From: JBGUVL01 sp045134375
GTDB taxonomy: Bacteria; Bacillota_I; Bacilli_A; Erysipelotrichales; Erysipelotrichaceae
NCBI GenBank assembly: GCA_045134375.1
Contig: JBGUVL010000005.1
Span: forward strand, 1 to 38,589
Direction: 5' to 3'
Length of the DNA: 38,589 nucleotides
In this document: in pieces, positions 1 through 7,262 of the stretch
Numbering within the stretch: the stretch's first letter is position 1
Layout of the letters: each line of letters starts with the position of its first letter
Notes under the pieces: model-generated
Databases searched by the model: none
Seen by the model: the letters and a program-made list of their open reading frames with translations, nothing else
Told to the model about the DNA's origin: nothing
Translations under genes and position numbers: made by a program

Positions 1-7
1 GCGTTGC

Positions 8-36
8 TTGTCGCAACCGACAAGTTCCCATACAAT
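8..36 (+). promoter_or_regulatory. Sigma-A-type promoter with palindromic operator, XRE gene
   Basis: A -35 box TTGTCG (8-13) and a -10 box TACAAT (31-36) are separated by 17 bases. A perfect inverted repeat, CTTGTCG (7-13) and CGACAAG (18-24) with a 4-base spacer, covers the -35 box. A palindrome in that place is what an autoregulating XRE repressor would bind; that role is inferred. Confidence 0.6.
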
Positions 37-67
37 AGAGATAACAAAAGAAAGAAGGTTATTTTCC

Positions 68-580
68 ATGTTAAACGAAAACATCAAAGCAATCCGAAAA
101 TCAAAAGGGCTTTCACAAGAAGAGCTTGCAATCAAAGTAAACGTGGTACGACAAACAATTTCAAAATGGGAGCAGGGATTGTCAGTACCTGATTCTGATA
201 TGTTAATTGCTCTATCGGAAGCACTTGAAACCCCTGTAAGCACTTTACTTGGCGAAACCGTTCATGAATCGAAGGCAGATGAATTAAAAGTGATTTGCGA
301 AAAACTAGAGATTATAAATTTACAGCTTTCACAAAAAAAGAATACAAGACAAAAAATACTATATTGGCTATCGATCTTTGTTTGTTTGATCCTAGTAACC
401 ATCGCTACGATTCTCATAATAATGAACAGTCCTTACTTAAGTTGGAATTATGGTGATCCTGAAACCGCCGTTATTGGAGTCACTTTTCACGCATTTGAAT
501 GGCTGTTCATTCGATTTGCACCAATCATTCTTATCACAGCGATCATTGGTATCTTCTTGACACGAAAGAAACTAAAATAG
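68..580 (+). CDS. XRE-family HTH regulator with C-terminal membrane segments
   Basis: 170-residue transcriptional regulator. Residues about 1-60 form a Cro/CI-type helix-turn-helix (LSQEELAIKVNVVRQTISKW, then the usual GLSVPDSDMLIALSEAL helix). A short polar linker is followed by two hydrophobic segments near residues 97-120 and 145-165, so the DNA-binding domain is probably tethered to the membrane. The ATG at 68 is chosen because AGAAGG lies nine bases upstream; the reading frame is open further upstream but without a ribosome site. The promoter and palindrome just upstream suggest autoregulation. This architecture is common in Bacillota next to transporters or immunity proteins, and here a CPBP protease follows. 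The ligand or signal cannot be read from the sequence. Confidence 0.85.
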   Translation: MLNENIKAIRKSKGLSQEELAIKVNVVRQTISKWEQGLSVPDSDMLIALSEALETPVSTLLGETVHESKADELKVICEKLEIINLQLSQKKNTRQKILYWLSIFVCLILVTIATILIIMNSPYLSWNYGDPETAVIGVTFHAFEWLFIRFAPIILITAIIGIFLTRKKLK

Positions 581-696
581 GCGCATTAAAGATAGAGAAT
601 ACACTCCTTCCATTACTACTAAGCAAAGCTTTTAAAAAAGATATCGCAAAGAAGTTAAGGAGCCGTGAATAAATTGTATTAAAAAGAAATATAGAA

Positions 697-1365
697 ATGA
701 ATGACAATTGCTTAAATAGGTTTGGTATAAAAAAGAAAAGCGATGGTAGAAAAAGGACGGATAAAATAAAAAATGATATCTATTCATTATTATTTATCAT
801 CGGTTATTTTAAAATGTTTGAGATTCTTTCCCATGCGATACCAAAATCATTGATCTTGATTATTTTATATTATAAAGAAATCATTTCTGGGATAAAAAAT
901 TTTACAAAAAATAATGCCAATGAAAGTTTATCCATTGTCACTGTTTTAATCATTCTAACATCAATTTTAAGTTTATTATGGAATCAATGGCAAATTAACA
1001 CAAATGAGAATAAGGATCCTATCCTATATCTCTTATTCACATCCATTATTTTTGCCCCTTTCGTTGAAGAATTCTTTGGAAGAATAGCGATAAATTCTAT
1101 CATCAGAAATGTTACAAATAACGTCTACGCCATAAACATTGTAAGTGCATTACTGTTTTCCTTTCTACATCTTTATAAGATAAACTGTGATAGCAATAGC
1201 TATTTCTATTATGGAATAATCTATGCATTATTAGGATATGCCTGTAGTCATTATTATGAAAAGAATCAAAATTATATATCTGCATGGTCGATTCATTTTA
1301 TGTGGAATTCATTCATGATAATTGGGATGATGATTCGATTCCTATTATCATATTTTTTATTATGA
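697..1365 (+). CDS. CPBP-family intramembrane metalloprotease
   Basis: 222-residue multi-pass membrane protein of the CPBP (Abi/CAAX protease-like) family. The three family motifs are visible: EExxxR as EEFFGR (E124, E125, R129), FxxxH as FSFLH (His158), and HxxxN as HFMWN (His200, Asn204). These residues form the glutamyl-type metalloprotease site. In Bacillota such proteins often act in bacteriocin self-immunity or surface-protein processing; neither role is demonstrated here. The N-terminus is uncertain: no good ribosome site precedes the ATG at 697, and an internal ATG at 814 would remove a charged 39-residue extension. It lies about 115 bases downstream of the XRE regulator on the same strand, so the two may be co-expressed. 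Confidence 0.8.
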   Translation: MNDNCLNRFGIKKKSDGRKRTDKIKNDIYSLLFIIGYFKMFEILSHAIPKSLILIILYYKEIISGIKNFTKNNANESLSIVTVLIILTSILSLLWNQWQINTNENKDPILYLLFTSIIFAPFVEEFFGRIAINSIIRNVTNNVYAINIVSALLFSFLHLYKINCDSNSYFYYGIIYALLGYACSHYYEKNQNYISAWSIHFMWNSFMIIGMMIRFLLSYFLL

Positions 1366-1450
1366 ATCAAATAAGAGTACATAATTTCAGCGAGAATGAA
1401 GGTCTCCCCTTTTTTATCATAGAATCATCCAATATCAATCTGGAAAAACA

Positions 1451-1477
1451 AAAAAAATCTCAATATGAATTGAGATC
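1451..1477 (-). terminator. Terminator of the tRNA unit
   Basis: An 8-bp perfect stem (1458-1465 with 1470-1477) and a 4-base loop are followed on the minus strand by seven T residues. It lies just past the tRNA-Gly 3' end. Confidence 0.8.
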
Positions 1478-1490
1478 TAACTTTAACTTA

Positions 1491-1564
1491 TGGAGCAGAT
1501 GAGGAGAATCGAACTCCCGTATCAACCATGGCAAGGTTGTGTTCTACCATTAAACTACATCTGC
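1491..1564 (-). tRNA. tRNA-Gly (GCC)
   Basis: 74-nt tRNA with an encoded CCA. The acceptor stem GCAGATG pairs with CATCTGC, the anticodon loop carries GCC, and the T-arm has GTTCGATTC. It reads glycine GGC/GGU codons. It lies 41 bases downstream of tRNA-Ser and is probably co-transcribed with it. Confidence 0.96.
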
Positions 1565-1605
1565 ATTAACAAGGCTATGCAATAGCCAAATATTTGCTAA
1601 AATCA

Positions 1606-1696
1606 TGGCGGAGTAGGAGAGATTTGAACTCTCGCGCCAGTTTCCCGACCTACACCCTTAGCAGGGGCGCCTCTTCAGCCTCTTGAGTACTACTCC
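1606..1696 (-). tRNA. tRNA-Ser (GCT)
   Basis: 91-nt class II tRNA with a long variable arm. The acceptor stem GGAGTAG pairs with CTACTCC, followed by discriminator G and an encoded CCA. The anticodon is GCT, reading AGC/AGU serine codons, and the T-loop GTTCAAATC is canonical. It is the first gene of a two-tRNA unit. Confidence 0.96.
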
Positions 1697-1715
1697 ATTA
1701 CGACTTTGCCTTATA

Positions 1716-1744
1716 ATAATATCATAAATCAATTTCTTTGACAA
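1716..1744 (-). promoter_or_regulatory. Promoter of the tRNA-Ser/tRNA-Gly unit
   Basis: On the minus strand a -35 box TTGTCA (1739-1744) and a -10 box TATTAT (1716-1721) are 17 bases apart, about 20 bases upstream of mature tRNA-Ser. Confidence 0.75.
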
Positions 1745-1780
1745 TAGAAAATTTTATAAAATATCATACCCCTTCCAAAG

Positions 1781-1809
1781 AAAAAGAGGATTGAACCAAT
1801 CCTCTTTTT
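1781..1809. terminator. Bidirectional terminator after mazF
   Basis: A perfect 12-bp inverted repeat (1781-1792 with 1798-1809) has a 5-base loop and A/T-rich outer arms, so it can act on either strand. It ends the mazF transcript and separates it from the tRNA promoter. Confidence 0.8.
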
Positions 1810-1824
1810 CTTCCTCGTTTCCTT

Positions 1825-2157
1825 TTACAAGCTTAAGCTTACTTTTAAGGCTTCGTCAATTAAATGCATAGTGGTCGTATCCAAAGAACAAATCCATTGT
1901 TGCAGTCGGCTTTTATCCACCGTACGTATCTGCTCCAATAGAATCATGGATACATAGTTAAGATGGGAAGATGAGAAAATAACATGAGTAGGAATCGGGG
2001 GTTTTGACATTTTTTTAGAAATTGGCGCAATAATTACCGTATTGGAATATTTGTTTCCTTTATCGTTTTGAATTACGACCACAGGGCGAATTCCGCCCTG
2101 TTCACTACCTACCACAGGGGAAAGATCACAATAAAATACATCTCCTCTTTTGATCAT
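1825..2157 (-). CDS. mazF: MazF/PemK-type mRNA interferase (toxin)
   Basis: 110-residue type II toxin. Known members cut mRNA at short sequence motifs and are held inactive by an antitoxin. The family hallmarks are present: IKRGDVFYCDLSPVVGSEQGG near the N-terminus, RPVVVIQND, the NTVIIAPIS strand, and TDK-like residues in EQIRTVDKSRL. Length is normal. The usual antitoxin (MazE/AbrB or RHH type) should lie directly upstream. Instead the start codon sits one base after the stop of a 331-residue membrane-anchored protein, and no strong ribosome site precedes mazF, so it is probably translated by coupling. Whether this is an antitoxin-free MazF or one controlled from elsewhere is unknown. Confidence 0.88.
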   Translation of the reverse strand: MIKRGDVFYCDLSPVVGSEQGGIRPVVVIQNDKGNKYSNTVIIAPISKKMSKPPIPTHVIFSSSHLNYVSMILLEQIRTVDKSRLQQWICSLDTTTMHLIDEALKVSLSL

Positions 2158-2158
2158 A

Positions 2159-3154
2159 TTATTTCATCACTGCCACTTGCATGCTGTTTAATACCTCCAC
2201 CATCTCCATTGGTGTTAAATCATCCGAATAAATCGTATATTCTACTCCTTGATTTACCATCACCATATGATTGCTGTCATAGAAACCAAAAGCATCAATA
2301 CTATCAATGAATTCTCCTGACATAATCACGGTCTGTGTTTCTTCTTTTGGCTGTGCAATCGATTCAATTAAAGTAAAATTACAATCTCCTTTGTATTCTA
2401 ACACATGTCGAGTTCCATTCTCACTTTCCAATACACTGCTACTGTTTAATACGGAATCATAAACACGATTTGGATAAAGAGGTAAATCTTGCGTAGAAAT
2501 AACTGGTGCCATCACTTCCTTTTCCATACGATCAGGAAGTTTGAAATAATCATATTTCAGCTTTGCATCGTAATCCACTTTCGTAAAATCAATACTCAGT
2601 TGCTGCGCATCATTTTCATCTTTGATTTCCAAATGTTTTATTTTATTGTCTTTCGAAAACACCATCTTTTGCTTTTTAAAATTAGCATTATTAGGATAAT
2701 TCACATCACTAGTTACGATATAACTATCTTGTTCTTCCACAATTTCAGCCGATTCATTATTGATAATTTCTACCATGGATTGAATCAGGTATGGTTTTAA
2801 AGAATTCAATGGCCAATCACCTTCAAATTTAAATATCTGATTTAACGTAGGCGTAAGTACGTATACCCCATCTTTATTTCGTAAGATTACTTGCGTTTGA
2901 TTTAATTCCTTATCGGTAATGCTCACCCTAAAATAATCCTCTTTTTCCGCTTTTTTATAGCCGACGACAACTTGATATCCTTTCGTATCTTCGCCTTTGA
3001 CAATCTCCATATTGCCTTCTAGCTGATAGGAAGTAACATCTTTCATCATCCCTTTCAGACGTTTTTCTGGTGGCTCCGATTGAAAGGCAAATAAACCGAT
3101 GATGATAAGTACAGCGATGATAACTGCACCAATAATAATTCCTTTCTTTTTCAT
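2159..3154 (-). CDS. Membrane-anchored LolA/GerS-like protein
   Basis: 331 residues: an N-terminal KKK followed by one hydrophobic segment (about 5-23), no lipobox cysteine, then a beta-rich extracellular domain. The pattern (MMKDVTSYQLEGNMEI, VGYKKAEKEDYFRVSI, VILRNKDGVYVLTPTLNQ, IVTSDVNYPNN) resembles the LolA/RseB-like fold of Bacillota proteins such as GerS. The start is ATG 3154, preceded by AGGAAG; an in-frame upstream ATG lacks a ribosome site. Members of this fold bind acyl chains or partner proteins. GerS takes part in spore cortex lysis in clostridia, which would fit a spore former, but the match is at fold level only. Coupled to mazF downstream with a one-base gap. Confidence 0.65.
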   Translation of the reverse strand: MKKKGIIIGAVIIAVLIIIGLFAFQSEPPEKRLKGMMKDVTSYQLEGNMEIVKGEDTKGYQVVVGYKKAEKEDYFRVSITDKELNQTQVILRNKDGVYVLTPTLNQIFKFEGDWPLNSLKPYLIQSMVEIINNESAEIVEEQDSYIVTSDVNYPNNANFKKQKMVFSKDNKIKHLEIKDENDAQQLSIDFTKVDYDAKLKYDYFKLPDRMEKEVMAPVISTQDLPLYPNRVYDSVLNSSSVLESENGTRHVLEYKGDCNFTLIESIAQPKEETQTVIMSGEFIDSIDAFGFYDSNHMVMVNQGVEYTIYSDDLTPMEMVEVLNSMQVAVMK

Positions 3155-3181
3155 ACTCTCTTCCTTTCTGTCAACACACTG

Positions 3182-3209
3182 TATGCATGGAATCATCGTT
3201 TCATGCATA
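3182..3209. promoter_or_regulatory. Palindrome between divergent genes
   Basis: Perfect 8-bp arms TATGCATG (3182-3189) and CATGCATA (3202-3209) with a 12-base spacer lie in the gap between two divergent genes, where a repressor could control both. The function is inferred. Confidence 0.35.
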
Positions 3210-3228
3210 AATTATTACGGGTGATCTT

Positions 3229-3414
3229 TTGAAAGGAATCTTTCTATTTGCGAAATGCTATGTTATGTCCTATAGTCTTCTCTATTCGTTGTATGTCATT
3301 TTTAAATTACCACTTTTCTTTTTTAAAGAAATCCAACCGTTTACGTTTGGTTCTGCGATTCTCTTATTCATTTGCTGGATGCTATTTTTTTATGAACTCT
3401 TAACAAAAAAATAA
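3229..3414 (+). CDS. Small two-helix membrane protein
   Basis: 61-residue hydrophobic protein with two likely transmembrane segments (about residues 5-30 and 38-57) ending in LLTKK. It begins at TTG 3229. The choice is supported by GGTGATC (3220-3226), a close match to the 16S anti-Shine-Dalgarno complement at suitable distance. The stop codon lies inside the following terminator hairpin. Divergent from the LolA-like gene. I recognise no family; the small size makes function unassignable, but the ribosome site and terminator support expression. Confidence 0.5.
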   Translation: MKGIFLFAKCYVMSYSLLYSLYVIFKLPLFFFKEIQPFTFGSAILLFICWMLFFYELLTKK

Positions 3415-3435
3415 AGTCCCACAGGACTTTATTTT
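3408..3435. terminator. Bidirectional terminator between convergent genes
   Basis: A 12-bp perfect stem (3408-3419 with 3424-3435) has a 4-base loop and A-rich/T-rich flanks. It is shared by the small membrane protein (plus) and the metal chaperone (minus) and overlaps both 3' ends. Confidence 0.85.
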
Positions 3436-3625
3436 ACAATACGGTATAACCAGCATCTGTGATAATGCGTTTTGCAGTACTTACAATATCCCCATTTTTC
3501 TCTACCGAAACGGACTTGTTTTCCAAATTGACTTCATGTTCAATCCCAGCGTCATTCAATGCTTGATCAATACGTTTGGCACAGTGAGCACACTGCATAT
3601 CTTTGACTAAAATGATATGTTTCAT
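3434..3625 (-). CDS. CopZ-like heavy-metal-associated domain protein
   Basis: 63-residue single HMA domain, the size of copper chaperones such as CopZ. The metal-binding loop MQCAHC (Cys12, Cys15) is intact, and the beta-alpha-beta pattern ends in the usual ITDAGYTV. Such proteins shuttle Cu(I) to P-type ATPases or CsoR/CopY regulators; no such partner is encoded in this window. The start at ATG 3625 is set by GGAGG nine bases upstream; upstream in-frame codons lack a site. A probable -10 CATAAT lies at 3657-3662 (minus strand), just beyond the asnS terminator. Confidence 0.8.
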   Translation of the reverse strand: MKHIILVKDMQCAHCAKRIDQALNDAGIEHEVNLENKSVSVEKNGDIVSTAKRIITDAGYTVL

Positions 3626-3688
3626 ATTTCTGCCTCCACAATTCATTGTTTTTTTTATTATGCCACATTTTCGCAAAAAAACAATGTC

Positions 3689-3714
3689 AAAAAAGGAGTG
3701 TTTTTTAACACTCC
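3689..3714 (-). terminator. Terminator of asnS
   Basis: An 8-bp stem (3695-3702 with 3707-3714) with a 4-base loop is followed on the minus strand by six T residues, immediately after the asnS stop codon. Confidence 0.85.
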
Positions 3715-3715
3715 C

Positions 3716-5101
3716 TTAGAATATTAGATTTTTTGGTGTTCTTGGGAATGGTTCTACATCACGAATATTAGCCACTCCACTCAGATACATTAAGAAACGA
3801 TCAAATCCTAAACCAAAGCCTGCATGCTTACAACCACCGTATTTACGCAAATCCATGTACCACTGCAAAGTGGAAAGTTCCATATTCATTTCTTCCATAC
3901 GCTGCTTCAATACATCATAACGTTCTTCACGCTGACTACCACCTACTAATTCACCAACACCAGGCACTAATAGGTCACATGCGGCAACCGTCTTTCCATC
4001 GTCATTAATACGCATATAGAAGGCTTTGATATCTTTTGGATAATCCGTTAAGAAGACAGGACCATTGACAACTTTTTCACACAAATAACGTTCATGTTCC
4101 GTTTGTAGATCCATTCCCCATTCTATATTATTATTTTCAAAATTTACTTCTGCTTGCTTTAGAATTTCAATTGCTTCGGAATAAGTCATACGTTTAAATT
4201 CGCTATCACGAACCTTTGTAATACGATTGATACAATCCTTATCAATCATTTTTTCAAAGAATTTCATTTCTTCCGGTGCATTATCTAATACATAATCAAT
4301 ACAGAATTTTACCATATCTTCTATCAGGTCCATATCATCTTCTAAATCCGCAAAAGCGATCTCTGGTTCGATCATCCAAAATTCACTCGCATGAACGGTC
4401 GTATGAGAATTTTCCGCACGGAAGGTTGGACCAAAGGTGTAGACATCACGAAATGCCATCGCAAAAGCTTCTACATGCAACTGTCCCGATACCGTTAAAG
4501 AAGCGTGCTTTCCAAAGAAATCTTTTTCATAATTTCCATCGCTGCGGTTGGTTACCGTAAAACTTTCCCCTGCGCCTTCCGCATCGTTTCCAGTGATGAT
4601 TGGGGTATGTACATAAACAAACCCTTGATTTTGGAAAAACTCATGGATCGCCATAGACAATATAGAGCGTAAGCGGAATATTGCATAGAACGTATTGGCT
4701 CTTGGACGAAGGTGAGGAATTTCACGCATAAACTCAAATGAGTGACGTTTTTTCTGTAATGGATAGGATTCCTCGCAATCTCCTTCCAACACACATTCAT
4801 TGACAACAATTTCAAATGGCTGTTTCCCATTTGGAGTAACCACTAGTTTTCCTGTTGCACTAATGGCAGCACCCGTAGAGTATTTTCGTACTTCATCAAA
4901 GCCATTCATTCCTTCATTATAAACCAACTGCACATTTCTAAAATAGGACCCATCATTCAATTCGATAAATCCCACTTTACCGCTGCATCGGTTGGTTCTG
5001 ATCCATCCCTCTACCTGGACATAATCAATCGTATCTAGTTCTACATGTGAGCCGCTACAAACAATCTCGTACAACTCACGCACTGTCATAAATTCTAACA
5101 C
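3716..5101 (-). CDS. asnS: Asparaginyl-tRNA synthetase
   Basis: 461-residue class IIb aminoacyl-tRNA synthetase that charges tRNA-Asn in the cytoplasm. An N-terminal OB-fold anticodon-binding domain (about 1-120, with VQVEGWIRTNR) is followed by the catalytic core. This includes VHTPIITGNDAEGAGE, motif 2 FGPTFRAENSHT, and C-terminal motif 3 GFGLGFDRFLMY. The TGNDAEGAGE segment and overall length favour AsnRS over AspRS or archaeal-type enzymes. The start is GTG 5101 because GGAGG lies seven bases before it; the next ATG (5089) would be 19 bases away. It follows rex by 12 bases and is the last gene of the run, ending at a clear terminator. No T-box leader precedes it. Confidence 0.97.
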   Translation of the reverse strand: MLEFMTVRELYEIVCSGSHVELDTIDYVQVEGWIRTNRCSGKVGFIELNDGSYFRNVQLVYNEGMNGFDEVRKYSTGAAISATGKLVVTPNGKQPFEIVVNECVLEGDCEESYPLQKKRHSFEFMREIPHLRPRANTFYAIFRLRSILSMAIHEFFQNQGFVYVHTPIITGNDAEGAGESFTVTNRSDGNYEKDFFGKHASLTVSGQLHVEAFAMAFRDVYTFGPTFRAENSHTTVHASEFWMIEPEIAFADLEDDMDLIEDMVKFCIDYVLDNAPEEMKFFEKMIDKDCINRITKVRDSEFKRMTYSEAIEILKQAEVNFENNNIEWGMDLQTEHERYLCEKVVNGPVFLTDYPKDIKAFYMRINDDGKTVAACDLLVPGVGELVGGSQREERYDVLKQRMEEMNMELSTLQWYMDLRKYGGCKHAGFGLGFDRFLMYLSGVANIRDVEPFPRTPKNLIF

Positions 5102-5113
5102 AACATATCCTCC

Positions 5114-5737
5114 TTATTTATTCATCGCATTGGTCTCAAATACTAGTTCTTGAATGGAAGCCACAACATCAACTACTTTAACAATGACTCCTTCCGGAAC
5201 CTTTACATGTTTATGCGTAAAATCGACAATTCCTACGATGCCACATTGGATCAAGCGATCTACCGTTGCTTGTACGTTATCCGATATCGCAAGAATCGCA
5301 ATACGGCAACCCTCTGGAATCCTCTCTTCTAATTCATTCATATCATATACTGGAATGTGAAAACGTACCCCCTGACGGTCAGGATTAATATCAAAAGCAC
5401 ATGCTAGCTCACCTACGACATGATCCCATTTATTATATTTCATGAGCGCTCTACCCAAATTACCAGCACCAACTAAAATAATCTTTTCATCAAAATCAAT
5501 ACCAAGAGCCTGATTAAATCGATCAATCAAAGCATCAATATCATAACCATATCCTTGCTTTCCTAAATTTCCTAATAAGGAAAAATCACGTCGAATCGTC
5601 GCTGATTCAATATTGACCGACTCACTTAACTCTTTTGACATGACTCTTGTCTTACCATATTTCTTCATTCTTCGCAACGCTTTCAAATACACAGGATAAC
5701 GTTGCAACGTTGCCTTAGGCACTTTTTTTTCACTCAT
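5114..5737 (-). CDS. rex: Redox-sensing repressor Rex
   Basis: 207-residue Rex. The N-terminal winged helix (about 1-80: PKATLQRYPVYLKALRRMKK, ESATIRRDFSLLG) binds DNA. The Rossmann domain with LVGAGNLGRAL (near 90) binds NADH/NAD+, releasing DNA when NADH is high. It usually represses fermentation and reoxidation genes. ATG 5737 is chosen because GGTGG precedes it by five bases; an in-frame TTG lies upstream. It has its own promoter, whose -35 region overlaps a probable Rex operator, implying autorepression. The next gene is asnS. A butanol/alcohol dehydrogenase that Rex could control lies elsewhere in the window, but I see no clear Rex site in front of it. Confidence 0.96.
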   Translation of the reverse strand: MSEKKVPKATLQRYPVYLKALRRMKKYGKTRVMSKELSESVNIESATIRRDFSLLGNLGKQGYGYDIDALIDRFNQALGIDFDEKIILVGAGNLGRALMKYNKWDHVVGELACAFDINPDRQGVRFHIPVYDMNELEERIPEGCRIAILAISDNVQATVDRLIQCGIVGIVDFTHKHVKVPEGVIVKVVDVVASIQELVFETNAMNK

Positions 5738-5753
5738 TATGACCACCAATAAT

Positions 5754-5792
5754 AGTATACCACAGCTTATTTACTTGTGAAATATTTTATTA
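5754..5792 (-). promoter_or_regulatory. rex promoter with putative Rex operator
   Basis: On the minus strand a -10 TATACT (5754-5759) is preceded at 16 bases by TTCACA (5776-5781). On the plus strand this overlaps TTGTGAAATATTTTAT (5775-5790). That matches the left half and centre of the Rex consensus TTGTGAAATATTTCACAA; the right half is degenerate. Position over the -35 box fits repression. Confidence 0.55.
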
Positions 5793-5807
5793 TATTAACA
5801 AATGATT

Positions 5808-6818
5808 TTACTGCATTTTCATACTGGATTTAGCACTCAAAGAAAAATCTCCTCGCACTCCATGATGATAGGCAAAATAACCAGCTGCTGCAATCATCGC
5901 AGCATTGTCGGTACAACACCACAAAGGTGGTAAAATAAAGGTTGTTTCTGGATATTTTTGAGAAAGTTCATCCTGAATCTTTGAACGCAAATAGGAATTT
6001 GCAGCAACACCACCTGCCAATACCATTTGCTTCGGTTGATACTTTACAATTGCCTTTTCTGCCCGTTCCAACAAAGCCCCAAATGCACTATTTTGATAGG
6101 ATGCTGCTAAATCCTCCTTTGAGAACGTTTCCTTTTTACGTTGGCATCGAGCAAGAAACTGCAGCACACTACTCTTCAATCCACTAAATGAAAAATCGAG
6201 TTCCCCTTCGGTATGTGGTTTGGCAAGCGAATAGATTGGTTTCCCTTCTTTTGCAATCTTATCCACATAAACACCACCAGGATAAGGAAGTCCTAGAACA
6301 CGTCCTACTTTATCCCCTGCTTCCCCAATCGCATCGTCCTGTGTGGTTCCTAAAATTTCAAAACTCCATTCATTTTCCATATAGACTAATTCCGTATGGC
6401 CCCCACTTACGACCAAAGCAATTAATGGATACTCTAATTCTGCAATCAAATTATTCGCATGAATGTGACCGGCAATATGATGGACCGGTACCAATGGCTT
6501 TTGAAAAGCCCAAGCCAGCGTCTTGGCTGCTTGCACACCGACATGCAATGAACCAATCAATCCAGGTCCTTGTGTCACTGCAATCGCATCCACATCTTCC
6601 ACACGCATATTCGCTTGTGTTAATGCTTCTTCGATCACAATCGAGATATTTTCCACATGGATACGACTGGCAACCTCTGGCAAAACACCTCCAAACTGCT
6701 TGTGGGTATCAATTTGAGTTGCTACCACATTGGAAATCACTTCCTTTGCATTTTTTACAATCGCGCATGCGGTCTCATCACAGCTGGATTCAATCGCAAG
6801 TATGTAGGTATCTTTCAT
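5808..6818 (-). CDS. tsaD: tRNA N6-adenosine threonylcarbamoyltransferase TsaD
   Basis: 336-residue Kae1/TsaD (formerly Gcp). It transfers threonylcarbamoyl from TC-AMP to A37 of ANN-decoding tRNAs, in complex with TsaB and TsaE. The ASKHA fold is shown by ILAIESSCDETACAIV, the metal-binding HIAGH (residues 114-118), VSGGHTELV, and the C-terminal LAGGVAANSYLR and CTDNAAMIAA. Length is standard. The ATG is preceded by AGGAGG and overlaps the rimI stop as ATGA. The partners tsaE and tsaB lie upstream in the same operon. Confidence 0.97.
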   Translation of the reverse strand: MKDTYILAIESSCDETACAIVKNAKEVISNVVATQIDTHKQFGGVLPEVASRIHVENISIVIEEALTQANMRVEDVDAIAVTQGPGLIGSLHVGVQAAKTLAWAFQKPLVPVHHIAGHIHANNLIAELEYPLIALVVSGGHTELVYMENEWSFEILGTTQDDAIGEAGDKVGRVLGLPYPGGVYVDKIAKEGKPIYSLAKPHTEGELDFSFSGLKSSVLQFLARCQRKKETFSKEDLAASYQNSAFGALLERAEKAIVKYQPKQMVLAGGVAANSYLRSKIQDELSQKYPETTFILPPLWCCTDNAAMIAAAGYFAYHHGVRGDFSLSAKSSMKMQ

Positions 6819-7261
6819 TTTAAACCTCCTATCGCTTTTCCCATCACAATTGCCGTTTCTTTATTATCGGTATAGTAGCCCTTCCTACGATTGATTTCAA
6901 TAAAATCATAGGAAGCATAGAGATTTTGTGCAATTTGATTGCTTTCCCTTACCTCTAATAAGATTGCTTCACAATCCAAATCAATGGCTTCTTCTATCAT
7001 ATGATCCATCAATTCCAAAGAGTATCCTTTCCCACGATGCGCTTTTGCGATTGCCAATTTTGTTAACTGACAACTGTCAAAGGTAATCCAATAATCAATG
7101 AAACCAACAATCTCATTTTCGACTTCTAATACATATAAATAGGCACAAGGATTATCCTGCAGCTCATATTCATATTGTTCCTTTTTATAACGGCTGCTAA
7201 AACTTTCTTTTTCAATCTGATCAATCGCATCCAGATCGCTTAATTGCATCTTTCTTATCAT
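6815..7261 (-). CDS. rimI: Ribosomal protein S18-alanine N-acetyltransferase RimI
   Basis: 148-residue GNAT acetyltransferase. RimI acetylates the N-terminal alanine of ribosomal protein S18 using acetyl-CoA. The acetyl-CoA loop is visible as LAIAKAHRGKGYSLELM, followed by LLEVRESNQIAQNLYASYDF and a C-terminal RKGYYTDNKETAIVM, all typical of RimI. It starts two bases after the tsaB stop and overlaps tsaD by ATGA. The conserved tsaB-rimI-tsaD order supports the name over a generic GNAT. Confidence 0.92.
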   Translation of the reverse strand: MIRKMQLSDLDAIDQIEKESFSSRYKKEQYEYELQDNPCAYLYVLEVENEIVGFIDYWITFDSCQLTKLAIAKAHRGKGYSLELMDHMIEEAIDLDCEAILLEVRESNQIAQNLYASYDFIEINRRKGYYTDNKETAIVMGKAIGGLK

Positions 7262-7262
7262 A

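Noticed and set aside
2159..3154. Upstream gene as the MazF antitoxin
   Set aside because: It is a 331-residue anchored extracellular-domain protein without AbrB or RHH DNA-binding features; a direct neutralising role is unsupported.
5090..5113. T-box or other riboswitch leader for asnS
   Set aside because: Only 12 bases separate rex and asnS, and no leader structure is possible there.
6188..6823. 211-codon plus-strand open frame opposite tsaD
   Set aside because: Shadow of the tsaD coding strand: no ribosome site, no family resemblance, composition typical of antisense frames.
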